Assembly: GCA_964540005.1 (NCBI GenBank)
Contig: CAZILN010000181.1
Location: 1 to 9,787 of the forward strand
Reading direction: 5' to 3'
From: CAZILN01 sp964540005
GTDB taxonomy: Bacteria > Bacteroidota > Bacteroidia > Bacteroidales > SM23-62
DNA length: 9,787 nucleotides
The notes beneath the pieces were generated by a model. The model saw nothing but the letters and a program-made list of their open reading frames with translations. It ran no database searches and had not been told where the DNA came from. The position numbers and the translations under genes were made by a program. This document shows, piece after piece, positions 1 through 6,712 of this stretch (its first letter is position 1; each line of letters starts with the position of its first letter).

Positions 1-1430
1 ATCCTCTCATTGTGATCACTGAGTATGCCACTCGAATGATGATGGGGGTCAAGAATATTACAGTATCATATACACAGAATAACGGCTCTCTCCTTCCCGG
101 GTATAAACCTGCCACCTCCATCCTGGGAATGGAAAATTACGGTGGTTCCTATGCCCCGGGCCTACCCTTTATCCTTGGCTTCCAGGACGAGAACTTCCCT
201 GTCACAGCCATTGAAAAAAATTGGTTATCAAGGGATTCGCTATTGAATACTCCCTTTAGCATGAATCAGACCAACACATGGAATATCCGCAGTACAATTG
301 AACCCCTGGATGGGATCAGGATAGACCTGACGGCAAACCGAAGCCAGACTGAAAACATTAATGCCTATTACATAGCCGATTATAATGGGAATTTCCCTGA
401 CAGTACCCGGAGCCGGCAGATGACCGGGAACTTCAGCATGTCATACATTACCTGGGGCACTGCCTTCGAAAAGATCTTCAGTAATAAAAACATTGCCTCT
501 GAAACTTTTAACAAATTCAAGGATGAATACTGCTTCATAATGTCTGAGCGGCTGGCCGTGCAAAGGGCCCAGGGACCTGAATACGACATAAACCTGGTAG
601 ACTCTGCCGGATTTTATAACGGTTATGGCGCCAACTCACAGGAGGTACTGATCCCGGCTTTCCTGGCGGCATATGGCAGCAGAAATCCTCATGCTATTGA
701 ACTGTCCCCATTCCCGGGTGTACGTAGCATACTTCCTAACTGGCGCATTAATTTCGACGGATTGTCAGAAATAGAGTTTATTAAAAAATACATACGTTCA
801 CTGACCCTGAGTCATGCCTACCGATCATCGTACAATGTAGGATCATTTATTTCCAATCCCTTTTACGAGGAGGATGCCGAAGGATTCGTCAGGTATTTTA
901 TCAGGGGTTTTGACGGCAATTTTATCCCCGAATATGAAATTGCTTCAGTCTCTATAAACGAGCAATTCAGTCCCCTGATAAGTTTTGAAATGAATTGGAT
1001 TAACAACCTTACCTCACGCTTTGAGATCAGGAAATCCAGGTCCCTGGCACTGAGCCTTGCCAACAACCAGCTTACTGAAACATCAAGCAATGAAGTGATA
1101 GTTGGCGCGGGCTATCGTTTTTCAGATGTTCCCCTAATCTTCAATGTAGGAGGCAGTCAGCGTTCCATGTCAAGTGACCTGAATGTCAGGGGTGATGTAT
1201 CGATCAGGGACAACAGGACGGTCATCAGGAAACTGGCTGAAGATATACCCCAGATCACGGCAGGTCAACGTGCAATAAAGATCAACCTGACGGCTGATTA
1301 CGTAATAAGTGACCGGTTTAATCTAAGATTGTTCTTTGACAGAATGGTAAATAATCCCTTCGTTTCCCTGTCATATCCTGTTGCAAATACAAATGTCGGT
1401 TTCAGCCTCAGATTTACCCTGGTTCAATAA
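1..1430 (+). CDS. sprA: SprA/Sov-type T9SS outer-membrane translocon protein, C-terminal 475 residues (5' partial)
   Basis: The frame is open to the left edge: codons at 3, 6 and 9 read P-L-I before the GTG at 12, so the gene starts outside the window and the GTG is not its start. What remains is the C-terminal part of a very large protein. It has alternating hydrophobic/polar, aromatic-rich stretches typical of outer-membrane beta strands and ends in FSLRFTLVQ. I recognise the SprA family from segments such as GYKPATSILGM, APGLPFILGFQD, GIRIDLTANRS and MSYITWGTAFEK. In the family, SprA (Sov in Porphyromonas) is a beta-barrel protein of over 2000 residues that forms the outer-membrane channel of the type IX secretion system, which exports gliding adhesins and proteases. 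gcvH follows 44 bases later on the same strand, an arrangement I recall from other Bacteroidota. No frameshift is visible. The identification rests on recalled family resemblance, not a search. Confidence 0.92.
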   Translation, partial: PLIVITEYATRMMMGVKNITVSYTQNNGSLLPGYKPATSILGMENYGGSYAPGLPFILGFQDENFPVTAIEKNWLSRDSLLNTPFSMNQTNTWNIRSTIEPLDGIRIDLTANRSQTENINAYYIADYNGNFPDSTRSRQMTGNFSMSYITWGTAFEKIFSNKNIASETFNKFKDEYCFIMSERLAVQRAQGPEYDINLVDSAGFYNGYGANSQEVLIPAFLAAYGSRNPHAIELSPFPGVRSILPNWRINFDGLSEIEFIKKYIRSLTLSHAYRSSYNVGSFISNPFYEEDAEGFVRYFIRGFDGNFIPEYEIASVSINEQFSPLISFEMNWINNLTSRFEIRKSRSLALSLANNQLTETSSNEVIVGAGYRFSDVPLIFNVGGSQRSMSSDLNVRGDVSIRDNRTVIRKLAEDIPQITAGQRAIKINLTADYVISDRFNLRLFFDRMVNNPFVSLSYPVANTNVGFSLRFTLVQ

Positions 1431-1474
1431 AAAGTTTTTACATTTATAAAAGATTTCAAAATAAACCTGTTCCA

Positions 1475-1855
1475 ATGAACATACCTGAAAACCTTAAGTA
1501 CACCCAGCAGCACGAATGGATCCGTATTGAAGAAAACAAAGCTGTGGTTGGGATCACCGAATATGCCCAGGGTGAGCTGGGTGATATTGTATTTGTTGAA
1601 GTGGATACAGTTGGTGAGAACCTTGAAAAAGAAGAAGTATTCGGTACCGTCGAAGCCGTGAAAACAGTATCAGACCTGTTCATGCCGGTTTCCGGGGAGA
1701 TCCTTGAATTCAATACCAGGCTTGAAGATGATGCCGAACTAATTAACAAGGATCCTTATGGAGACGGGTGGATGATCAGGATTAACATAGACAAACCTGA
1801 AGAACTGGATGGACTGCTGTCCCATGAACAATACAGGGAACTTATCGAGTCGTAA
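1475..1855 (+). CDS. gcvH: Glycine cleavage system H protein
   Basis: This is a complete 126-residue protein, the normal length for GcvH. It is the mobile lipoyl carrier of the glycine cleavage complex: it takes the aminomethyl group from the P protein (glycine decarboxylase), presents it to the T protein, and is reoxidised by the L protein. It acts in the cytoplasm. The diagnostic lipoylation motif GTVEAVKTVSD is at residues 57-67, with K63 the predicted lipoyl lysine. The N-terminal YTQQHEWI (9-16), the VGITEYAQGELGDIVFVE block (25-42) and the NKDPYGDGW motif near residue 115 are all typical. The ATG at 1475 gives the expected N-terminus (MNIPENLKYT). The gene lies 44 bases after sprA on the same strand, so the two may be co-transcribed. 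I see no consensus promoter in the gap, and gcvT and gcvP are not in the window. It converges on infB. Confidence 0.98.
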   Translation: MNIPENLKYTQQHEWIRIEENKAVVGITEYAQGELGDIVFVEVDTVGENLEKEEVFGTVEAVKTVSDLFMPVSGEILEFNTRLEDDAELINKDPYGDGWMIRINIDKPEELDGLLSHEQYRELIES

Positions 1856-1865
1856 ACCCTGTAAC

Positions 1866-1910
1866 CTGTGAATCTGGAATCTGTGAATCTGGAATCTGTG
1901 AACCTGCGAA
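1866..1910. repeat. 15-base tandem repeat in the gcvH-infB convergent spacer
   Basis: The unit CTGTGAATCTGGAAT occurs at 1866-1880 and again exactly at 1881-1895. A third, degenerate copy at 1896-1910 matches 11 of 15 bases. Each unit splits into two similar halves (CTGTGAAT and CTGGAAT), and the preceding CCTGTAAC extends the pattern, so the basic period is about 7-8 bases. The array lies between two convergent stop codons (gcvH ends at 1855, infB ends at 1922). I see no strong hairpin with a T tract in this spacer, so a terminator role is not supported by base pairing. Confidence 0.8.
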
Positions 1911-1921
1911 CCTTCTTGCTG

Positions 1922-4786
1922 CTATAGTTTTTTCTTTACTTCTACTTCTTTATAACCTTCTATAATATCTCCCACCTTTATATCATTGAAATTCTCAATG
2001 TTCAATCCGCATTCATAACCTGATGCCACTTCTTTCACATCTTCCTTGAATCTTTTCAATGAACCGAGCAGGCCGGTATACACAACAATGCCTTCGCGGA
2101 TTACCCTGACCTTGGTATTTCTGAAGATTTTACCATCCTTTACCATACAACCGGCGACGGTACCCACTTTTGTTATTTTAAATATCTCCCGGACCTCCAC
2201 AGTGGCAATGATTTCTTCCTTAATCTCTGGAGACAGCATTCCTTCCATGGCCGATTTCAGTTCCTCGATGGCATCATAGATAACCGAATAGATCCGGATA
2301 TCTATCTCTTCCTTTTCAGCCAGCTTCCTGGCTCCCAGTGAAGGCCTCACCTGGAACCCTATTATTATGGCATTTGAGGCGGCAGCAAGGTTAACGTCAG
2401 TTTCCTTGATCTGTCCAACGGCTTTATGGATTACCTTGACCTGTATTTCCTCTGTTGATAATTTCACCAGTGAGTCTGTCAGTGCTTCAATTGAACCATC
2501 TACATCACCCTTCACAATCACATTGAGTTCCTGAAAATTACCAATGGCTATCCGCCTGCCGATCTCATCCAGGGTAATGTGTTTCTGTGTCCTTACTTCC
2601 TGTTCCCTCTGCAATTGCTCCCTCTTTGTTGCTATTTCCTTGGCTTCCTTGTCACTTTCCATGACATTGAACCTGTCCCCCGCCTGAGGTGCGCCATTGA
2701 GCCCCAGGATCAATACAGGTGTTGAAGGCCCAATGGTATCGACTTTCTTACCCCTCTCGTTATACATGGCCTTCACATGTCCGAAATTTACCCCGGCAAG
2801 CACCAGGTCCCCCATATTCAGGGTCCCGTTCTGAACCAGGATGGTAGCCACATACCCCCTGCCTTTATCAAGGGTTGATTCTATGACGGTCCCGCTGGCA
2901 GTACGGTTGGGATTCGCCTTCAATTCGAGCATTTCAGCCTCCAGCAGCACTTTCTCCAGCAATTCATCGATATTGATCCCATTCTTGGCTGAAATTTCCT
3001 GTGACTGATATTTCCCGCCCCATTCTTCAACCATGAAATTCATTTTGCCAAGTTCCTCTTTGATCTTATCAGGATTGGCCGAGGTTTTGTCAATTTTATT
3101 AATTGCAAATACGATTGGTACCCCGGCAGCCTGGGCATGGTTTATTGCCTCGATTGTCTGAGGCATAACCCCGTCATCTGCTGCAACAACGATAATGGCC
3201 ACGTCAGTTGCCTGGGCTCCCCTGGCCCTCATAGCTGTAAAAGCCTCGTGGCCGGGAGTATCAAGAAAGGTTATTTTACGGCCGTCCTCCAGTGATACAT
3301 TATAGGCACCAATATGCTGAGTAATTCCTCCGGCCTCACCGGCAATGACATTGGCGTTCCTGATATAGTCAAGCAGTTTGGTCTTCCCATGGTCAACATG
3401 CCCCATTACCGTTACAATGGGCGGTCTCGGCAAAAGGTTCTCGGGATCATCAGCATCCTCGGTTATTGTTTCCTGGAGATCTGCTGAAATGAAATTTATT
3501 TCATAACCAAATTCATCGGATACCAGGGCCAGTGTTTCTGCATCCAGGCGCTGGTTAATGGATACAAAAAGACCCAGCTCCATACACTTGGAAATGACCT
3601 CTGTTGATGAAATATTCATCATGGATGACAATTCATTTACAGTTACAAATTCTGTTACCTTCAATACATTCCGTTCCAGCTCCTGCTTTTCTTCTTCCTC
3701 TTTCAGGCGCTGGCTGACGGCATCCCTTTTCTCCCTCCTGTATTTTGAGGCTTTGGATTTCCCCTTGCTGGTTAGCCTGGCCAGGGTATCCTTTATCTGT
3801 CTTTGCACATCCTCTTCAGAAACTTCCTGCTTTACAGGCTTCCTCTTCTTCCTTAAGGTCTTACCCTGGGCAGTAGTGGTTCCCTTCTCCTCCTGGCTGC
3901 CTCTCTTCTGAATATCAACCCTTTCAGTATCCTTTTTGATCCTTTTCCTTCTTTTCTTCCGGGCAGCATCTTCAGCATCCCTGTCCTTAGACGGCTCGGG
4001 AGGGGGAAGATCAATTTTTCCTACCACGGTAGGACCGGATAATTTCCTGACTTCCGATTTAATGAAATTATCATCTGCCTTCCGGATGTCCTCCACAGAT
4101 ATTTCCGTGACTTCAGCTCCTTCATGGTCTGCATCGACCTCCTCCTTCTTCTCTTTCGCCCTGGTTTTATTCTTTTTCTCCTCTTCCTTCTCTTTAGCGG
4201 TTTTCTTGGCAGGCCGTGTGCGCTGGTTCATAGATTCAAGATCAATCTTGCCAATCACCTTGAGATCCTTATCCGCTTTAACATCTGCCGTACCATCCTC
4301 CACTTCTTCTTCCTTTTCTTCCTTCTCCTTTTTTCCCGTTTCCTCTTTCCCTTTTGCAGCTTCTTTTCCGGCTTCGTCCCCGGTTTCCTTTATAACAGCT
4401 TTTTTGTCGAGATCTATCTTACCAGCCACCTTAACTTCGACATCACCCTCATCCACCGCCTCGGGATCCGGTCCTCCCCGGGTATCTTTAATCAGGACCT
4501 CCTCTTCGGTTTCAATACTTTCAGGTTTCTGCTGATCGATATCGTTTATTGATACCGTTTCTTTCTTATCCCGAAGGTTCTTTAAGCTCAGTAGTTCAGA
4601 TTCTTTCTTAAGATTGATGTCCGTACTGTACTCATCCACCAGGATCAGATAGATCTCATCTGAAACCTTGGTGTTGGGATTGGAATCGATATCAAATCCT
4701 TTCTTCTTCAGGAACTCCACAATGGTATTGATCCCAACATTAAATTCCCTGGCTATTTTACTCAATCTTGTTGCCTTACCCTCCAT
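1922..4786 (-). CDS. infB: Translation initiation factor IF-2
   Basis: This 954-residue GTPase places initiator fMet-tRNA on the 30S subunit and promotes 50S joining. Residues 1-52 form the IF2 N-terminal helical module. Residues of about 55-365 are a low-complexity linker rich in Lys and Glu, carrying three VxGKIDL motifs (119-126, 176-183, 253-260). A second IF2_N-like module is at about 375-430. The G domain has G1 GHVDHGKT (462-469), the switch I segment GGITQHIG (486-493), G3 DTPGH (509-513), G4 NKID (563-566) and G5 SAK (599-601). Domains II, III and the fMet-tRNA-binding C-terminal domain (EVREIFKITKVGTVAGC near 864-880) follow. The ATG at 4786 starts the conserved IF2_N module, so the N-terminus is secure. 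It is the last visible gene of the rimP-nusA-infB operon, 66 bases after nusA. The long linker is common in the phylum and is probably disordered. Confidence 0.99.
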   Translation of the reverse strand: MEGKATRLSKIAREFNVGINTIVEFLKKKGFDIDSNPNTKVSDEIYLILVDEYSTDINLKKESELLSLKNLRDKKETVSINDIDQQKPESIETEEEVLIKDTRGGPDPEAVDEGDVEVKVAGKIDLDKKAVIKETGDEAGKEAAKGKEETGKKEKEEKEEEVEDGTADVKADKDLKVIGKIDLESMNQRTRPAKKTAKEKEEEKKNKTRAKEKKEEVDADHEGAEVTEISVEDIRKADDNFIKSEVRKLSGPTVVGKIDLPPPEPSKDRDAEDAARKKRRKRIKKDTERVDIQKRGSQEEKGTTTAQGKTLRKKRKPVKQEVSEEDVQRQIKDTLARLTSKGKSKASKYRREKRDAVSQRLKEEEEKQELERNVLKVTEFVTVNELSSMMNISSTEVISKCMELGLFVSINQRLDAETLALVSDEFGYEINFISADLQETITEDADDPENLLPRPPIVTVMGHVDHGKTKLLDYIRNANVIAGEAGGITQHIGAYNVSLEDGRKITFLDTPGHEAFTAMRARGAQATDVAIIVVAADDGVMPQTIEAINHAQAAGVPIVFAINKIDKTSANPDKIKEELGKMNFMVEEWGGKYQSQEISAKNGINIDELLEKVLLEAEMLELKANPNRTASGTVIESTLDKGRGYVATILVQNGTLNMGDLVLAGVNFGHVKAMYNERGKKVDTIGPSTPVLILGLNGAPQAGDRFNVMESDKEAKEIATKREQLQREQEVRTQKHITLDEIGRRIAIGNFQELNVIVKGDVDGSIEALTDSLVKLSTEEIQVKVIHKAVGQIKETDVNLAAASNAIIIGFQVRPSLGARKLAEKEEIDIRIYSVIYDAIEELKSAMEGMLSPEIKEEIIATVEVREIFKITKVGTVAGCMVKDGKIFRNTKVRVIREGIVVYTGLLGSLKRFKEDVKEVASGYECGLNIENFNDIKVGDIIEGYKEVEVKKKL

Positions 4787-4852
4787 ACTATGAACTTAAA
4801 ATTTTAATTGCAACATACTGTCAGTCTGCGAATATACTACAATCCAATTCAA

Positions 4853-6091
4853 TTAATCAAATTCCGCTTTCAGTATTTGTGTGACTTCTTTTATGGTTTC
4901 TTCCTCCAGATCTGTCCTTTTTACAAGGTCTTCAACAGACAGGTCCAGGACAGATTTCGCTGTATCACAGCCTATTGACTTTAACTCATCCAGTATCCAG
5001 CTTTCAATTTCATCGGCAAATTCTTCAATGTTCACATCTTCCTCGTCTACTTCATCAGTTTCCCTGTATACATCAATTTCATATCCCGTAAGCTGGCTGG
5101 CAAGTTTAATGTTCAGGCCTCCCTTTCCTATTGCCAGGGAGACTTCGTTTGGTTTCAGGTATACTTCGGCCCGCTTGTCTGCTTCGTTGATCTTAATGGT
5201 GCTCATTTTAGCCGGACTAAGCGCCCGGGTAATAAAAAGCTGAATATTAGTCGTAAAATTGATCACATCAATATTTTCATTCTTCAGCTCCCGTACGATA
5301 CCATGTATCCTTGATCCCTTCATCCCTACGCAGGCCCCGACCGGATCTATCCTTTCATCATATGATTCCACTGCAACCTTGGCCCTTTCACCGGGTACCC
5401 TGACAATATTCTTGATTGTTATCAAGCCGTCAAAGATCTCCGGAACTTCAAGTTCGAAAAGTCTCTCCAGGAATACAGGTGAGGTTCGTGACAAAATGAT
5501 CAGGGGGTTGTTATTCCTCATTTCTACCTTGATCACTACGGCCCTTATCGTATCTCCCTTGCGGAAGTAGTCCGATGGGATCTGTTCAGATTTGGGCAAT
5601 ATGAGTTCATTACCTTCATCATCAAGGATAAGAATCTCTCTTTTCCAGACCTGGTAAACCTCTCCGGTAACAATCTCACCTATCCTGTCTTTATACTTAC
5701 CGAATACGTTACTCTTCTCCAGATCCAGGATTCGGGAAGTCAGGTTCTGTCGCAGGGACAGTATGGCGCGCCTTCCGAAATCATTCAGTTTCACCTCATC
5801 GGTTACTTCCTCTCCTACCTCATAGTCTTCATCAATCTTCTTGGCTTCAGAAAGGGCAATCTGCAGGTTCGGATCTTCAACCTCGGTATCCTCAACGACC
5901 TCCCTGTTCCTCCATATCTCAAAATCACCCTTGTCAATATTGATGATCACATCAAAGTTCTCGTCCGAACCGTAGCGTTTGATCAGCATGCTTTTGAATA
6001 CATCCTCAAGAACGGTCATCATGGTTGCCCGGTCAATATTCTTCAACTCCTTAAATTCTGCAAAATTGTCAATCAAATTCAGGTTATCCAT
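4853..6091 (-). CDS. nusA: Transcription termination/antitermination factor NusA
   Basis: This 412-residue cytoplasmic protein binds RNA polymerase and nascent RNA. In the family it modulates pausing, intrinsic termination and antitermination. The N-terminal RNA-polymerase-binding domain covers about residues 1-130. The S1 domain covers about 137-201 (GEIVTGEVYQVWK to PLIILSRTSP). KH1 carries the GxxG loop GMKG (256-259) after DPVGACV, and KH2 carries IGKGG (321-325) before LASQLTGYEIDVY. The tail is strongly acidic at 344-362 and ends in one helix-hairpin-helix-like segment (about 370-410: SIGCDTAKSVL to TIKEVTQILKAEF). It lacks the two long acidic repeats of the E. coli protein, as is usual for Bacteroidota. 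It starts 12 bases after the rimP stop, so it is almost certainly co-transcribed and possibly translationally coupled. The ATG at 6091 gives the family's expected N-terminal length. Confidence 0.98.
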   Translation of the reverse strand: MDNLNLIDNFAEFKELKNIDRATMMTVLEDVFKSMLIKRYGSDENFDVIINIDKGDFEIWRNREVVEDTEVEDPNLQIALSEAKKIDEDYEVGEEVTDEVKLNDFGRRAILSLRQNLTSRILDLEKSNVFGKYKDRIGEIVTGEVYQVWKREILILDDEGNELILPKSEQIPSDYFRKGDTIRAVVIKVEMRNNNPLIILSRTSPVFLERLFELEVPEIFDGLITIKNIVRVPGERAKVAVESYDERIDPVGACVGMKGSRIHGIVRELKNENIDVINFTTNIQLFITRALSPAKMSTIKINEADKRAEVYLKPNEVSLAIGKGGLNIKLASQLTGYEIDVYRETDEVDEEDVNIEEFADEIESWILDELKSIGCDTAKSVLDLSVEDLVKRTDLEEETIKEVTQILKAEFD

Positions 6092-6103
6092 TTCAAATTA
6101 TTA

Positions 6104-6535
6104 TTAAAATTCTATTTTTACTTTCGCCGTTTCAATATCCTCCAGCTTGATAATCTTTTCACTACTACTTCTCTTCTCTGCAGCTATTCCTATCTCTGTT
6201 TCACTGGCAGTGACCAGTATCCCTTTCACGGAAGACCCGTCTTTCAGCCTGATATCCAGTGAGCGGCCGATGTTTTTCCTGTATTGCTGCACTACCTTTA
6301 TAGGTTCATCCAGTCCGGGAGACGAAACAACCAGTGAATAATCCTCAAAGTCACGATCAAGTATCATATTTATCTTCTTGTGGATTTCTGCACACTGTTC
6401 AACGGTAATCCCATTTACATGGTCAGCCTGGACAGTAATTTTATTTCCCCTGGAAACCTTAATATCAACCAGGAAATAATCCTTATCACTAAGAATTTTC
6501 TTAAGTATATCCTCAATCTGCTGCTGTGTAATCAT
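6104..6535 (-). CDS. rimP: Ribosome maturation factor RimP
   Basis: RimP binds the 30S subunit and assists its late maturation (family knowledge). The protein is 143 residues from the ATG at 6535, close to the usual 150. It has the two-domain layout: an N-terminal alpha/beta domain with DYFLVDIKVSRGNKITVQAD and GITVEQCAEIHKKI, the hallmark SSPGLDEP at residues 71-78 (family SSPGLDRP), and a C-terminal Sm-like domain (LKDGSSVKGIL, then EKIIKLEDIETAKVKIEF). The frame could be extended by two codons to a TTG at 6541 (TTG-GAG-ATG), but the ATG is preferred because RimP proteins normally begin with a short helix such as ITQQQIEDIL. It is the first gene of rimP-nusA-infB. A consensus promoter and a stable hairpin precede it. 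Confidence 0.96.
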   Translation of the reverse strand: MITQQQIEDILKKILSDKDYFLVDIKVSRGNKITVQADHVNGITVEQCAEIHKKINMILDRDFEDYSLVVSSPGLDEPIKVVQQYRKNIGRSLDIRLKDGSSVKGILVTASETEIGIAAEKRSSSEKIIKLEDIETAKVKIEF

Positions 6536-6551
6536 CTCCAAAATAATAAAA

Positions 6552-6571
6552 TAGGGGACTCACGTCCCCTA
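6552..6571 (-). promoter_or_regulatory. Stable hairpin with GUGA tetraloop in the rimP leader; possible attenuator
   Basis: Read on the rimP strand this is TAGGGGAC-GTGA-GTCCCCTA: a perfect 8-bp stem (5 G-C pairs in a row inside) capped by GTGA, which fits the GNRA tetraloop pattern. It lies within the predicted transcript, starting about 15-20 bases after the likely start site. The 16 bases between stem and rimP ATG are TTTTATTATTTTGGAG. A GC-rich stem followed by a T-rich run is the shape of an intrinsic terminator, so attenuation ahead of the operon is one reading. mRNA stabilisation or a binding site for a translation regulator are others. The stem and loop are seen directly, while any function is inferred. 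Confidence 0.65.
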
Positions 6572-6593
6572 GCAAAAATCAATCTTTCGAGCG

Positions 6594-6624
6594 CAAAAGT
6601 ATAAATAATCATTCAAATATCAAA
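6594..6624 (-). promoter_or_regulatory. Bacteroidota-type sigma-A promoter for rimP-nusA-infB
   Basis: On the minus strand, TTTG (6624-6621) is followed after exactly 19 bases by TACTTTTG (6601-6594). Both boxes match the published Bacteroides consensus TTTG ... TAnnTTTG at -33 and -7 without mismatch, and the spacing is the canonical one. The start site would fall near 6587-6590, giving a leader of roughly 50-55 bases before the rimP ATG at 6535. Confidence 0.75.
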
Positions 6625-6686
6625 ATACAGAGAGCTTTACAATGCTAATAATTATCAATTATGTATATAGGATGTTCAAAATAATT

Positions 6687-6694
6687 TACCTTTG
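6687..6694 (+). promoter_or_regulatory. Probable -7 box for the HD-domain gene
   Basis: TACCTTTG fits the Bacteroidota TAnnTTTG -7 element exactly and faces the HD-domain gene. There is no TTTG at the ideal 19-base spacing upstream (that position reads TATA, 6664-6667). The nearest alternative is TATG at 6660-6663 with a 23-base spacer. The start site would fall around 6698-6702, only 11-27 bases before either candidate start codon (TTG 6713 or GTG 6725), so the leader would be very short. Confidence 0.45.
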
Positions 6695-6712
6695 TCCTTT
6701 CGTAATTCCTGA

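Noticed and set aside
3558..4552. Long open frames on the + strand opposite infB (117, 199 and 142 codons)
   Set aside because: They are antisense to the Lys/Glu-rich IF2 linker. Its AAG/GAA-type codons read in reverse as Phe, Ser and Leu, which leaves few stops. The products are Ser/Phe/Leu low-complexity with no recognisable family.
4796..4807. 12-base palindrome TTAAAATTTTAA upstream of infB
   Set aside because: It is all A/T in an AT-rich 66-base gap where an A/T-rich ribosome landing region is expected. Such a palindrome arises easily by chance, and no promoter boxes accompany it.
6536..6541. TTG-GAG extension of rimP to 6541, or GGAG as a ribosome binding site for the ATG at 6535
   Set aside because: The extension adds only two residues and replaces a good ATG by TTG. 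GGAG directly abuts the ATG with no spacing, so it cannot work as a normal Shine-Dalgarno site, and Bacteroidota rarely use one.
6536..6712. tRNA or other structured RNA gene upstream of rimP, as in the E. coli metY-rimP-nusA-infB locus
   Set aside because: No cloverleaf, T-loop GTTCRA motif or CCA end is visible. The region is accounted for by two divergent promoters and the leader hairpin.
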